Notes: generated by a model from the sequence alone, not told the origin. DNA of 64,000 nt from Corallium rubrum (GCA_964035015.1 OZ035997.1:20459063-20523062); one strand, 5' to 3'. Positions 1 through 10,971 are shown, numbered from the stretch's first letter. Numbers and translations are program-made.

Positions 1-480
1 GACACAAAAGTTAAAATTATAAGCATACTAAGCATACTACCAAAAAGATAAGGTAGGTAATTTGTACATGGCTTGAGTTTGAGCAAATTTTGTTTAAACG
101 GTGACATATTTCTTCTTTACCCGACTCCATCTGACTTCAGCATGGACTAAGGAACAGTTATAACTGAAAAAAACATTTGCTTACTTCGACGCCAAAGTAC
201 TTCTCTAGCTCGTCTTATTTTTGCACTGAAAGTTCCACTATTGTTGGCCATAGTAATCTTTGTAAACAGGTGCTAGAAATTGGCCAAATTGACCAACGTT
301 ACGGGCGATGCGAAGTGCCCGACTCGCGGTGCATTCGACATGAGTCAGTCTACTTCGAGAGCACATAAAAGTCCTCATTTGTCCTTAGCAAAGTATTTCT
401 AAAAGCGTTTGAACTTGCTTGATTTCACAGTCCTTGCTTGATTTCACAGTCCTTGTGGTCGTTTACTGCAGGTTGTTTAT
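1..480. other. No gene recognised; direct repeat with 51.66 kb
   Basis: No convincing coding region. Positions 1-80 are nearly the same as 51,655-51,728, so a dispersed repeat straddles the left edge of the window. A 19-base segment is doubled in tandem at about 413-450. Confidence 0.5.
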
Positions 481-488
481 ATATACAG

Positions 489-597
489 GCCCGGTTTACA
501 CCAGAGCAAAAGTATCTGGATTCACATTGTTTTTCATCCTCATGGGAATAAAAAACAATGTGAATCTGGATACTTTTGCTCTAGTGTAAACAGGGTC
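489..597. repeat. Short foldback element
   Basis: Two arms of about 45 bases, starting CCCGGTTTACACCAGAGC and ending in its near complement GCTCTAGTGTAAACAGGG, surround a loop of about 15 bases. No coding capacity. It looks like a MITE; target duplication was not resolved. Confidence 0.7.
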
Positions 598-950
598 ACA
601 TACATGCACGATTTACGTAAATTCTAAAGAACTCAATGACCTGAATAATGAGAAACACTAGAATACAGTAGAATCACACGCATTAGAAATTCTAGAATAC
701 ATAATTATATTATTAGGCGAATATAGCCGCTGATCGAGAGCAGCGGCACAAATGACCCAAATTTCTGGTGATGGTCTCTTGGACTTAGATGCGCCTCAGT
801 TCCTGCCACTCTGATCAACGGCCTAAGGAACCAGAGTGGCACCAATTGAAAGTACATTAATTTTATTAAAATTTTCTGTTTTCAATGTTATTGTTCCTTT
901 CAACATATATACTGCCGCAATTTGACTTCTGTTTGTCGTTTAACAGTGAA

Positions 951-1597
951 ACGGCGGGCATAAATGATGTTGAAAACGCTCACGTTCATTCAACTTTTCA
1001 GGTTTTATTTCAGTTAGTCTCATCTTTTGCCCTATAACAGACATCCATAATCCTACAAATCGTATGTTTTTTGTTTTTTGATTTTTTGTATTTTTCGCGG
1101 GAAAATGACGTCACATGTTTGGCGCGAGAATTTTTTAAAAATATTTTTGCATGTTTTATAACTGCTTCAAAAACAGCATGTTATGTGAACTCTAAACCCA
1201 AAGAAAAAATTGAAATATCGTTATTCAATCAAAAGTTATAACGTTTTGAAATTTGAATTTTCACCATTTTCACCAAGCTCAATAGCTCAAAATGGCTGAA
1301 AATTGAAATTTCAAAACGTTATAACTTTTGATTGAATAACGATATTTCAAATTTTTTCCGGTTTTAGAGTTCACATATGCTGTATTTGAAGCAATTATAA
1401 AACATGCAAAAATATTAAAACAAAATTTTCGCGCCAAACATGACGTCATTTTCCCGCGAAAAATACAACAAATCGAAAAACAAAAAACATACGATTTGTA
1501 GGATTATGGATGTCTGTTATTGTGCAAAAGATGAGACTAACTGAAATAAAACCTGAAAAGTTGAATGAACGTGAACGTTTTCATTTATGCTCGCCGT
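951..1597. mobile_element. Foldback MITE, 647 bp
   Basis: Arms of about 310 bp are inverted copies of each other, starting ACGGCGGGCATAAATG and ending CATTTATGCTCGCCGT. The centre lies near 1,275-1,300. Both arms hold an AATGACGTCA-type motif and a GGCGCGA block. No open frame; non-autonomous DNA transposon by structure. Superfamily not assigned. Confidence 0.75.
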
Positions 1598-2553
1598 ATA
1601 TAATTATATAAGAGTAAACTGAAGTTGCTAGTTATTATTTTTGTCATGATCTTGTGTGAGTGTCGTGAATCGTGTGAAGCCACATGCTGACCACAAAATA
1701 TAGTCTATCTACATGTCTATTTCTCACTGGTACGCCTCCATTATAGAAACTGGATATAAGTACAACAACGATTTATCTAATTTATTAACGTCGCTGGTTG
1801 GCTGGGAAACAAATCAACAGTAGAGCCTTCTTCAAGTAAAATTGGTAGTCAGTCGCGACCGACAGGCGCAAGGCTATTGCGGAATTTTCATTTGAACATA
1901 GACGCAGAATGTCAAACTGATCAGCTTGCGCATATGTAAATCTCCGAAAAAGAAAAAGAAGTCTGCATATACAACTGGAATACTCTGAAGAGAGATACAG
2001 ACCTGCAAAAGCTCTACATGCAGTCACAGTCATGAATAGATATATGCTGCTCTCCAATCATCATCAGACGATCAGCTACTGAACGTTTATACCAACACTT
2101 TGTAACCGCAAATGCTAGCTGAAGCAACAAAGAAACTCATCCCAGCGAAAGGGTGTAAAGTTCAGGAATTCTTTAACAGGTATATATCACGCACAGTGAC
2201 AGAAGGGAACAGGATAGAACTGCATACAGAGAAAGAATATCTCTCAAGGGTCGAGCATATAATGCAGTAATGGAAGAGCAAGTAGATAAACCTCAGGTCA
2301 AGAGAGTTGAACAAACAGATGCAAGATACCAGCACAGGGGAGAGTAGAAACATCATCAATGAAATCAATGGCAGAATCGAAAGTCTGCGGAGAAGGGAGT
2401 ACTGAAAATATAATGCAAGAAAGAACGCATAAAGAACTGGCATGATCACTTCAGTCAGCTACTATAGGCAAACCACCCGTGGTAGACAATGAAGATCAAT
2501 TCAGCCTGACGATGAACACTTAGTTCGAAAGCTCGGTCATTCTTTTATTTTAA

Positions 2554-2646
2554 CCCTTTATCGACCACTGCAGCCTTTAGTATTTTACTCTGGCTAACGC
2601 CAAACGATTTTACTCGCCAATAGGAGACCTCCTGGTCAATATAGGG
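2554..2646. mobile_element. Short TTAA-flanked MITE
   Basis: About 93 bp between TTAA (2,550-2,553) and TTAA (2,647-2,650). It contains GGCTAACGCCAAACGATTTT, shared with elements at 9,563 and about 60,790. Ends are AACCCTTT/AAAGGGTT-like. The TTAA target suggests a piggyBac-type transposase. Confidence 0.65.
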
Positions 2647-2870
2647 TTAAACTATTTTAATAAAAATCTATAGCTAGCAGAAACAGACTGTGTTATAAAG
2701 ATGAAATATCCCAGCTACAAACCAATCTTAGCCGATCAAGAAGTTATACCCGTTCTTCAAGACCTGCTTAAAAAAATGCAGAAAAAGAGCTTTCGATACA
2801 GGGAATACAGTGCAGAATGGCCAAGAAACAGCTGAGAGAAGGAAAATCTGCATGACTCATGATGGCACGA

Positions 2871-2916
2871 AGTCATCCTGAAGTTTTTAAACATGTTTAA
2901 AAACTTCAGGATGACT
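2871..2916. repeat. 46-base perfect palindrome
   Basis: The 23 bases before the centre at 2,893/2,894 are exactly complementary to the 23 after it (half-site AGTCATCCTGAAGTTTTTAA, then ACA at the centre). It sits inside the decayed LINE and is not explained by it. Confidence 0.85.
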
Positions 2917-3479
2917 GCAGTCTATATACTTAAAAATCTTGACAAATCAGATCACTGATCTGGGAGAAATATTGTGCCAATTCCGAAATATCTAGTAACT
3001 TAAGTCAGTATATCACTCTACATGCAGCTATCGGCGACGCGGCAAAGATCACCAACCGCATGATGCTAAATCGTATCCATCAACCAATGCTATAGATCCA
3101 CATCTTCGCTCTAACCAGAACGGATTCAGACCTAGATATCGGCAGTGAGACGCATCATTGAGGGAAAATCGGAGTAGCTTAATTCCTGATGCAATCAATA
3201 ATACATACAATTTAAGAGAGAGCAATGCAAATGGACGGACCTACATATTTTCAGGAACTGAAAGACATAAAAGATCCTTTCTTGCACGTGCTTGCAAATT
3301 TTTGTAACTTGGCCTTCATTTTTATCTTGTATATATATTGTTTTTATTCTTACAAATGTTTTAACCAACATTTTATATTATGTTATACTCATTTCACTAT
3401 ATATTATAATCAATTTTGTAAATCCATTGTATTTTTCTAACCTAAGATGGATGATTAAAGATTATTATTATTATTAGCT

Positions 3480-4360
3480 ATCTGGTGTCATGTGAGCTGA
3501 GCCGGTCTCAGGTGAGCTGAGTTGGTCTCAGCTGAACTGAGCTGCACTGTTTTCAAATCACCCAAATAAAATATTCATACATTACCAGAAATTTCGGACA
3601 AAATGGCGCCCGCTTTCGGTTTAATTAATTCTGGATTTTCAAGATGGCGTCGAAATATATACAGTGATTACATATGGCGGATATACAAAAGTGAAAATTG
3701 TGGCTCTCAAGAAGTTCCCTGACAAAGTGCCGCACTCTTAATGCAAAGACCAACGACTGGCGAATTGTTCCCTACGCTATTTATTAAGATCGATTCAACC
3801 TACACTCTGCCAAATCAATTATTGTAGAACACATTTTCCGCCTATTTGAGACCTTATATATTCCCAAAATACTGAAAGTACCCTACCTATAAACATCCAT
3901 TGCAAGAGAACTACTTGTCGAAATTTAGTTGCCGCACTCTTGCACGATTCCTCAAAGATTCGCCAGTCTGATTCGGTATATTTCTTCGCCTGTAGATCAT
4001 CCTACGTCCTGCCAAATAACGTCGAAGATACCAGAAATTTTGCTGAAGGCAATCACAGATCTTAGCAATTCGAGGTTTATTTGTATTACCAAAATTCATA
4101 TCTCTGTTCGACTCGTTTCACTCTTGTCGGCCATGTTTACAGTAGGGCGATACTTCAAGTAATCCTATCTAGATGTCTCAAATTTTCCTATATCCCATGA
4201 TTTCAGTATCCGAAATACCTATGCGTTTCACATCTACTACCCAAAATTTATTCTCATATTATTTCGATGTATTTTCCACCTATCCATCTTCGATTTTTAT
4301 GTATTATCTATGTATTCCATTACGACTTCGGCGCTTTTCAAAAGGTCTAACATCATGAAT
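3480..4360. other. No gene recognised
   Basis: Contains a short GAGCTGAG-type repeat at 3,487-3,550 and AT-rich unique sequence. Short frames here show no family resemblance. Confidence 0.4.
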
Positions 4361-4529
4361 ATCAATTTGAATTTCAATTCTGGAGAACAAGCTGATACCG
4401 CTATCACTACATATCGCGGGAGCAGAAGTCCGAAATTTCTGGTAATGATCAACGTATTTTTTATTGAGAGAAAAATTTGGACTTTTTTTGGAAGTAGCTT
4501 CGTAGCCTTGAACATCAACAAATGTACTC

Positions 4530-4601
4530 AGCAGCGTGGCGCAGTGGAAGCGTGCTGGGCCTATAACCCAGAGATCAATGAATCGAAACCATCTCCTGCT
4601 A
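4530..4601 (+). pseudogene. Decayed tRNA-iMet copy with a TAT anticodon
   Basis: First iMet-like copy of the array. The anticodon loop reads CCTATAA instead of CCCATAA, so the triplet is TAT. The T stem is damaged (CAATGAATCGAA), so it is probably not functional. Confidence 0.7.
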
Positions 4602-4786
4602 ATGCTATACTCGCTGTGAAATCCTGCTATTTTGAAAAAGGGACTTAACGAATGTTTTTCTTTTATTTAACACCTGTGAAGACAGTTGTTTCTGTTTAGC
4701 AAGGGCGGACGTAAACCGCGTTTTCACTTTATATACTTATCTATTTTTACTCTCGCTCATCCTTTTTACACCCCCTCCTTCTTGCT

Positions 4787-5062
4787 CATCGACGGTATGA
4801 ATAGCAAATGTCTTTCGCATCTCATTATCGATTTGTTATTGTTATTTTGTTATGATTGACTAATTTTTTGCATCTCATTATCAATTTGTTATTGTCAATT
4901 TTATCTGATTGGCTTATTTTTGGTCACATGATTACCTTTCGTATATAAGCTCAATGTTTGTTTGAAGGGCCTTCGCTCGAAACGTTATACTCCTGCGTTC
5001 TCTGTTTCGGCAGTATATCTAACCTTACTATATTTCGATTGTTGTTTCTACACTGCCTACGC
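4787..5062 (+). repeat. Single-arm copy of the 52.1-kb hairpin repeat
   Basis: Matches the right arm of the hairpin at 52,119-52,695, including GAAGGGCCTTCGCTCGAAAC and TCTGTTTCGGCAGTAT. Similar sequence is widespread near Penelope-like elements in marine invertebrates, which is my basis for suspecting that origin. Confidence 0.55.
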
Positions 5063-5079
5063 AGCACGCTACTTCCATA

Positions 5080-5268
5080 AAATCATAATATATCTTGTCA
5101 GCCGAAAATTTCATGTTCATGGACTTTTTTGCTGTCAAAGTTACCGGGAAAAAAGGAAACTTTGACAGCGAAAAACTCCATGAAGATGAAATCTTCGGCT
5201 GAAATCTTTTGCTCAGGAAGACCAAATATTACGAATATGTAAAATCTCCAAACGTGACATAGGCCACT
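5080..5268. mobile_element. MITE-A, internally deleted
   Basis: Carries the MITE-A arms (CAGCCGAAAATTTCAT and its complement) but lacks the middle, and its left end is replaced by the preceding repeat. The right end meets TTAA at 5,269-5,272. Confidence 0.7.
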
Positions 5269-5333
5269 TTAAAGCAAACGTATAATATATCAAAATCTAC
5301 AATATTTTTTTCAAAATCGCTATGTTTCGATCC

Positions 5334-5415
5334 GCTCCACTATACCTGCACACGGCAACGTTTTCGAGCGTTTTCGTAACCAGTCAGAGGTTGATGGATC
5401 GAAACCATCTCCTGC
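5334..5415 (+). pseudogene. Chimeric tRNA remnant (Ile start, iMet end), most truncated copy
   Basis: Begins GCTCCA at the tRNA-Ile position, then leaves the Ile sequence and ends in an iMet-like T arm and acceptor (GATGGATCGAAACCATCTCC). Related to the copies at 8,274 and 15,692 but with less of the Ile 5' half. Confidence 0.7.
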
Positions 5416-5532
5416 GTGCAAATGCCATACTAACTGTGAAATCCTGCTATTTTGAAATAGTTTTACAGCATAAAATACTAAAGTTAAATCTTGGCAGAAA
5501 ATAATAATAATTCGAGATTTAACAAGCTAACA

Positions 5533-5699
5533 AATAGCGAAGCGCCCAAATGACGTCAAATTCATGTTTGTCTGAGTTTATAATTTAAGATATGAGTTTA
5601 TGATTTAAGAAAATGGTTCATTAGAAATCCCTCGAGATTAAATTTTGGTTTGTTTGTCTGAGTTTTGGTCCATAAATAGTAATTGTGCGCTTCGCTATT
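5533..5699. mobile_element. 167-bp element with AATAGCGAAGCGC ends, copy 1
   Basis: Inverted ends AATAGCGAAGCGC / GCGCTTCGCTATT interrupt the normal array spacer. Found only in the three units that hold a chimeric tRNA. Confidence 0.7.
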
Positions 5700-5775
5700 C
5701 GATTTTTTTGTGTAAAGCAAACATATAATATATCAAAATCTACAATATTTTTTCAAAATCGCTACGTTTTGATCT

Positions 5776-5862
5776 GCTCCAGTGGCTCAGTTGGTTAGCG
5801 CGTCGTACTTATAGACAGTATGCGAAATGCGAAGGTCGAGGGTTCGAGCCCCTCCTGGAGCA
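5776..5862 (+). tRNA. tRNA-Ile(UAU), intron-containing
   Basis: 87 nt: acceptor GCTCCAG/CTGGAGC plus A73, anticodon stem TCGTA/TGCGA, loop CTTATA|A, with a 13-nt intron after position 37. T arm GAGGG-TTCGAGC-CCCTC is intact. The animal tRNA-Ile(UAU) family, which decodes AUA, normally has an intron at this site. A T5 run follows three bases after the gene. Confidence 0.95.
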
Positions 5863-6063
5863 GTAATTTTTGTTCTTTTCTTATATAGTTTAAAGAAAGG
5901 ACATCACCAGATATGCTTTATCAACGCAACGCATTTTCTAACTTCATATAATTATAAAATATCAAGAAATAGAATGTTCATATCGAAGTAATATTTTTTG
6001 TGTGCAAAGTTTAGATTTTTTTTAGAAGTAGTTAGGTAGTCTTAGACGTGGAAAAACGTGTTC

Positions 6064-6135
6064 AGCAGGGTGGCGCAGTGGAAGCGTGCTGGGCCCATAA
6101 CCCAGAGGTCGATGGATCGAAACCATCTCCTGCTA
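6064..6135 (+). tRNA. tRNA-iMet(CAU), intact
   Basis: 72 nt with initiator hallmarks: A1-T72 pair, three G:C pairs next to the anticodon loop (GGG/CCC), loop CCCATAA, and T loop ATCGAAA. Acceptor pair 7-66 is a G:U. Confidence 0.95.
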
Positions 6136-6265
6136 ATGCCACTGGCTGTGAAATCCTGGGTTTTTTTTAAATAGTTTTACTGCATAAGATACTAAAGTTA
6201 AATCTAGGCAAAAATAACAATAATTCGAGATTTAACAAGTTGACAAAGTCAATTTGATTGTTTAA

Positions 6266-6566
6266 AACGCCTATCTCAGGTTTGGGGATTTTACATATTC
6301 GAAATAGTTGGGTCTTCCTGAGAAAAATCATAATATATCTTATCAGCGCCAAATTTCAGCTTCATGGACTTTTTTTGCTGTCAAAGTTACCGGATGTGAT
6401 GTCACACGAGGCATTAGTGTAGCAAGTAACAAAAGAAAATTGGTTGGAAATGCCTCTTGTGACATCACATCCGGTAACTTTGACAGCGAAAAACTCCATG
6501 AAGATGAAATTTTCGGCTGACAAGATATATTATCATTTTGCTCAGGAAGACCCAAATATTACGACT
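6266..6566. mobile_element. MITE-A copy
   Basis: TTAA-flanked foldback. The right arm lacks its outer about 30 bases (AATATGT to GATAGGC region) but still meets TTAA at 6,567-6,570. Short frames beginning MGLPE are byproducts of the palindrome. Confidence 0.85.
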
Positions 6567-6629
6567 TTAAAGCAAACGTATAATGCATCGAAATCTACAA
6601 TATTTTTCAAAATCGCTATGTTTCGGTCC

Positions 6630-6714
6630 GCTCCAGTGGCTCAGTTGGTTAGCGCATCGTACTTATAGAGTACGCGAAATGCGAAGGTCGAGGGTTCGAG
6701 CCCCTCCTGGAGCA
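6630..6714 (+). tRNA. tRNA-Ile(UAU), 11-nt intron
   Basis: 85 nt. All arms pair as in the 5,776 copy; the intron is two bases shorter. Confidence 0.92.
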
Positions 6715-6909
6715 GTAACTTGTCTTCTTTTTTTATATACTTTAAAGAAAGGACATTTCCAGATATGCTTTATCAACGCAACGCATTTCTTGTATATTTA
6801 ATTTAGATATCTAGAAATAGAATTTTCATATCGACGTAATTTTTTTGTGTGCAAGGTTTAGATTTTTTTAGTGATAGTTAGGTAGTCTTAGGTGTGGATA
6901 AACGTGTTC

Positions 6910-6983
6910 AGCAGGGTGGCGCAGTCGAAGCGTGCTGGGCCCATAACCGGCCAGAGGTCGATGGATCGAAGCGATCTCCTGCA
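6910..6983 (+). pseudogene. iMet-like variant (CCGG anticodon arm)
   Basis: The 3' side of the anticodon arm reads ATAACCGGCCAG, two bases longer than in iMet. The D loop has GTCGAAG, the T stem has one changed pair (GATGG/CGATC), and the acceptor end is lost (CTCCTGCA). Confidence 0.75.
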
Positions 6984-7166
6984 AATGCTATACTGACTGT
7001 GAAATCCTGTTATTTTGAAATAGTTTTACTGCATAAAAAAGTTAAAACGAAGCAAAAAGTAATAATTCGAGATTCAGCAAATTGACAAAGTCAATTTGTT
7101 TGTTTAAAGCAAACGTATAATATATCAAAATCTGCAATATTTGTCAAAATCGCTACGTGTCGGTCC

Positions 7167-7253
7167 GCTCCAGTGGCTCAGTTGGTTAGCGCGTCGTACT
7201 TATAGACAGTATGCGAAATGCGAAGGTCGAGGGTTCGAGCCCCTCCTGGAGCA
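7167..7253 (+). tRNA. tRNA-Ile(UAU), intact
   Basis: Identical in tRNA body to the 5,776 copy, with a 13-nt intron. Confidence 0.94.
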
Positions 7254-7448
7254 GTAATTTTTCTCCTTTTTTTATATACTTTAAAGAAAGGACATTTCCA
7301 GATATGCTTTATCAACGCAACGCATTTCTTGTATATTTAATTTAGATATCTAGAAATAGAATTTTCATATCGATGTAATTTTTTTGTGTGCAAAGTTTGG
7401 ATTTTTTTAGTGATAGTTAGGTAGTCTTAGGTGTGGATACACGTGTTT

Positions 7449-7522
7449 AGCAGGTTGGCGCAGTGGAAGCGTGCTGGGCCCATAACCGGCCAGTGGTTGA
7501 TGGATCGAAACTATCTCCTGCA
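7449..7522 (+). pseudogene. iMet-like variant (CCGG anticodon arm)
   Basis: Same CCGG variant arm as at 6,910. It keeps the normal GTGGAAG D loop but has acceptor AGCAGGT and T arm CGAAACTATC, so pairing is broken. Confidence 0.7.
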
Positions 7523-7719
7523 AATGCTATACTGACTGTGAAATCCTGTTATTTTGAAATAGTTTTACTGCATAAAATGCTAAAGTTAAATATATAGGCA
7601 AAAAATAATTATAATTCGAGATTAAACAAGCTAACAAATTCAATTTTTTTGTGTTAAGCAAACATATAATATATCAAAATCTACAATATTTTTTTTTCAA
7701 AATCGCTATGTTTCCATCC

Positions 7720-7806
7720 GCTCCAGTGGCTCAGTTGGTTAGCGCATCGTACTTATAGGCAGTATGCGAAATGCGAAGGTCGAGGGTTCGAGCCCCTCCT
7801 GGAGCA
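7720..7806 (+). tRNA. tRNA-Ile(UAU), intact
   Basis: 87 nt. Differs from the 5,776 copy by GCATCG in the D/anticodon junction and one intron base (GG for GA); the folds are kept. Confidence 0.93.
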
Positions 7807-8006
7807 GTAATTTTTCTTCTTTTTTAATATAGTTTAAAGAAAGGACATTACCAGATATGCTTTATCAACGCAATACATGTTCTAACTTCATATAAATATA
7901 AACTATCAAGAAATAGAATTTTCATATCGAAGTAATATTTTTTGTGTGCAAAGTTTAGATTTTTTTAGAAGTAGTTAGGTAGTCTTAGGTGTGGAAAAAC
8001 GTGTTC

Positions 8007-8078
8007 AGCAGGGTGGCGCAGTGGAAGCGTGCTGGGCCCATAACCCAGAGGTCGATGGATCGAAACCATCTCCTGCTA
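8007..8078 (+). tRNA. tRNA-iMet(CAU), intact
   Basis: Same 72-nt sequence as the 6,064 gene, with all initiator features. Confidence 0.95.
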
Positions 8079-8273
8079 ATGCTACTGGCTGTGAAATCCT
8101 GTTACTTTCAAATAGTTTTACAGCATAAAATACTAAAGTTAAATAATCTAGGCAAAAAATAATAATAATAAGTCGAGATTTAACAAGCTAACAAATTCAA
8201 TTTTTTGTGTTATGCAAACATATAATATATCAAAATCTGCAATATTTTTTTCAAAATCGCTATGTTTCGATCC

Positions 8274-8395
8274 GCTCCAGTGGCTCAGTTGGTTAGCGCG
8301 TCGTACTTAGACTACATGCACACGGTAACGTTTTCGAGCGTTTTCGTAACCAGTCAGAGGTTGATGGATCGAAACCATCTCCTGCGTGCAAATGC
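8274..8395 (+). pseudogene. Chimeric tRNA: Ile 5' half joined to iMet 3' half
   Basis: Positions 8,274-8,310 match tRNA-Ile up to the anticodon loop (TCGTACTTA). An unrelated link of about 50 bases follows, then an iMet 3' part (CAGAGGTTGATGGATCGAAA). The A box comes from Ile and the B box from iMet, so transcription could still occur, but no tRNA fold is possible. Confidence 0.8.
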
Positions 8396-8502
8396 TATAC
8401 TGGCTGTGAAATCCTGCTATTTTGAAATAGTTTTACAGCATAAAATACTAAAGTTAAATCTTGGCAGAAAATAATAATAATTCGAGATTTAACAAGCTAA
8501 CA

Positions 8503-8668
8503 AATAGCGAAGCGCCCAAATGACGTCAAATTCATGTTTGTCTGAGTTTATAATTTATTCTTGCATTTCCAACAAAAGAAAATGGTTCATTAGAAATCCC
8601 TCGAGATTAAATTTTGGTTTGTTTGTCTGAGTTTTGGTCTATAAATAGTAATTGTGCGCTTCGCTATT
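8503..8668. mobile_element. AATAGCGAAGCGC element, copy 2
   Basis: Same inverted ends and position as the 5,533 copy, downstream of a chimeric tRNA. The centre differs (TTATTCTTGCATTTCC). Confidence 0.7.
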
Positions 8669-8744
8669 CGATTTTTTTGTGTAAAGCAAACATATAATAT
8701 ATCAAAATCTACAATATTTTTTCAAAATCGCTATGTTTCGATCT

Positions 8745-8831
8745 GCTCCAGTGGCTCAGTTGGTTAGCGCGTCGTACTTATAGACAGTATGCGAAATGCG
8801 AAGGTCGAGGGTTCGAGCCCCTCCTGGAGCA
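8745..8831 (+). tRNA. tRNA-Ile(UAU), intact
   Basis: 87 nt, same body as the 5,776 gene. Confidence 0.94.
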
Positions 8832-9031
8832 GTAATTTTTGTTCTTTTTTTATATAGTTTAAAGAAAGGACATTACCAGATATGCTTTATCAACGCAACG
8901 CATTTTCTAACTTCATATAATTATAAAATATCAAGAAATAGAATGTTCATATCGAAGTACTATTTTTTATGTGCAAAGTTTAGATTTTTTTTAGAAGTAG
9001 TTAGGTAGTCGTAGACGTGGAAAAACTCTTC

Positions 9032-9102
9032 AGCAGGGTGGCGCAGTGGAGCGTGCTGGGCCCATAACCCAGAGGTCGATGGATCGAAACCATCTCCTGC
9101 TA
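9032..9102 (+). tRNA. tRNA-iMet(CAU), one base short in the D loop
   Basis: 71 nt: D region reads CAGTGGAGCG instead of CAGTGGAAGCG. All stems and the CAT anticodon are intact, so function is possible but uncertain. Confidence 0.75.
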
Positions 9103-9230
9103 ATGCCACTGGCTGTGAAATCCTGTTATTTTTAAATAGTTTTACGGCATGAAATACTAAAGTTAAATCTAGGCAAAAATAACAATCATTCGAGATTTAA
9201 CAAGCTGACAAAGTCAATTTGATTGTTTAA

Positions 9231-9558
9231 AACGCCTATGTCACCTTTGGGGATTTTACATATTCGAAATAGCTGAGTCTTTCTGAGCAAAATCATAATA
9301 TATCTGTCAGCCGAAAATTTCATCTTCATCGACTTTTTTGGCTGTCAAAGTTACCAGATGTGATGTCAAGAGGCCTTTTTGTAGCAAGTAACGAAAGAAA
9401 ATTGGTTGGAATGCCTCTCGTGACATCACATCCGGTAACTTTGACAGCGAAAAACTCCATGAAGATGAAATTTTCGGCTGACAAGATATATTATGATTAC
9501 GCTGAGGAAGACCCAAACATTACGAATAGGTAAGATCCCCAAATGTGAGATAGGCACT
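9231..9558. mobile_element. MITE-A copy
   Basis: Full-length foldback with start TTAA at 9,227-9,230. Its right TTAA (9,559-9,562) is also the insertion site of the next element. Confidence 0.85.
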
Positions 9559-9562
9559 TTAA

Positions 9563-9654
9563 CTCTTTCTTGTCCGAATTGGTCTTTAGTATTTTATTCT
9601 GGCTAACGCCAGACGATTTTATTCACCTCTGGGGAAGCCCTGGACAGGAATGAG
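9563..9654. mobile_element. 92-bp TTAA-flanked MITE
   Basis: Sits exactly in the TTAA that ends MITE-A in other units (TTAA 9,559-9,562 and 9,655-9,658). Shares GGCTAACGCCAGACGATTTT with the element at 2,554. Other array units supply the empty site. Confidence 0.85.
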
Positions 9655-9718
9655 TTAAAGCAAACGTTATAATATATCAAAATCTATAATATTTTTCAAA
9701 ATCGCTATGTTTCGGTCC

Positions 9719-9806
9719 GCTCCAGTGGCTCAGTTGGCTAACGCATCGTACTTATAGGCAGTATACGAAATGCGAAGGTCGAGGGTTCCGAGCCCCTCTT
9801 GGAGCA
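9719..9806 (+). pseudogene. tRNA-Ile(UAU) with damaged T arm
   Basis: 88 nt. Extra C in the T loop (GGGTTCCGAGCC), CTCTTGGAGC at the acceptor, and a changed D loop (GGCTAAC). Confidence 0.75.
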
Positions 9807-10009
9807 GTAATTTTTGTTCTTTTCTTATATAGTTTAAAGAAAGGACATTTCCAGATATGCTTTATCAACGCAACGCATTTTCTAACTTCATATAATTATA
9901 AAATATCAAGAAATAGAATTTTCATATCGCCGTAATATTTTTTGTGTGTAAAGTTTAGACATTTTTTAGAAGTAGTTAGGTAGTCTTAGGGGGGGGGGGA
10001 AACGTGTTC

Positions 10010-10081
10010 AGCAGGGTGGCGCAGTGGAAGCGTGCTGGGCTCATAACCCAGAGGTCGATGGATCGAAACCATCTCCTGCTA
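10010..10081 (+). tRNA. tRNA-iMet(CAU), loop CTCATAA
   Basis: Intact 72 nt. Position 33 is T, as in ordinary tRNAs, instead of the C of the sister copies. Preceded by a G10 run. Confidence 0.88.
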
Positions 10082-10213
10082 ATGCCACTGGCTGTGAAAT
10101 CCTGTTTTTTTTTAATAGTTTTACTGCATAAGATACTAAAGTTAAATCTGGGCAAAAAATAACAATCATTCGAGATTTAACAAGTTGACAAAGTCAATTT
10201 GATTGCCGTTTAA

Positions 10214-10545
10214 AACGCCTATCTCACGTTTCGGGATGTTACATTTTCGAAATAGTTGGGTCTTCCTGAGAAAAATCATAATATATCTTATCAGCCGAAA
10301 ATTTCATCTTCATGGAATTTTTTAGCTGTCAAAGTTACCGGATGTGACGTCACAAGAGGCATTTTTGTAGCAAGTAACAAAAGAAAATTGGTTGGGAATG
10401 CCTCTTGTGACATCACATCCGGTAACTTTGACAGCGAAAAACTCCATGAAGATGAAATTTTCGGCTGACAAGATATATTATGATTTTGCTCAGGAAGACC
10501 CAAATATTACGAATATGTAAAATCCCAAAACGTGAGATAGGCACT
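10214..10545. mobile_element. MITE-A, full-length reference copy (332 bp)
   Basis: Flanked by TTAA (10,210-10,213; 10,546-10,549). Ends read AACGCCTATCTCACG and, inverted, AGTGCCTATCTCACG or a near variant. The arms contain CAGCCGAAAATTTCATCTTC, a CTGTCAAAGTTACCGG block and GATGTGACGTCAC, around a middle of about 50 bp. Units without it have a plain TTTAAA at this place. No coding capacity; the TTAA target suggests mobilisation by a piggyBac-like transposase. Confidence 0.88.
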
Positions 10546-10608
10546 TTAAAGCAAACGTATAATATATCAAAATCTGCAATATTTTTCAAAATCGCTATGC
10601 TTCGGTCC

Positions 10609-10695
10609 GCTCCAGTGGCTCAGTTGGTTAGCGCATCGTACTTATAGGCAGTATGCGAAATGCGAAGGTCGAGGGTTCGAGCCCCACCTGGAGCA
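10609..10695 (+). tRNA. tRNA-Ile(UAU), one T-stem mismatch
   Basis: 87 nt. The T stem 3' side reads CCCAC instead of CCCTC, giving one A-A mismatch; otherwise normal. Confidence 0.75.
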
Positions 10696-10895
10696 GTAAT
10701 TCTTGTTCTTTTCTTATATAGTTCAAAGAAAGGACATCACCAGATATGCTTTATCAACGCAACGCATTTCTAACTTCATATAATTATAAAATATCAAGAA
10801 ATAGAATTTTCATATCGAAGTAATATTTTTTGTGTGCAAAGTTTAGACATTTTTTAGAAGTAGTTAGGTAGTCTTAGGTGTGGAAAAACGTGTTC

Positions 10896-10971
10896 AGCAG
10901 GGTGGCGCAGTGGAAGCGTGCTGGGCCCATAACCCAGACAGAGGTCGATGGATCGAAACCATCTCCTGCTA
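10896..10971 (+). pseudogene. tRNA-iMet copy with 4-base insertion
   Basis: CCCAGACAGAGG in place of CCCAGAGG duplicates CAGA in the variable region. CAT anticodon and other arms are intact. Confidence 0.65.

Larger units (their letters stand above)
1640..3475 (+). pseudogene. Degenerate LINE (endonuclease/RT linker and RT fragments)
   Basis: Broken plus-strand translation resembles a non-LTR retrotransposon. Around 2,100-2,460 it reads like the linker between endonuclease and reverse transcriptase (RIKNWHDHFSQLL-like). Around 3,040-3,120 it reads like the start of the RT domain (ITNRMMLNRI, then an NQNGFRPR-like motif). It ends in a (ATT)n tail at 3,463-3,475, typical of LINE 3' ends. Many stops and frameshifts make it inactive. 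A 92-bp TTAA element is nested in it, and a 46-base palindrome lies in it. Confidence 0.6.
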
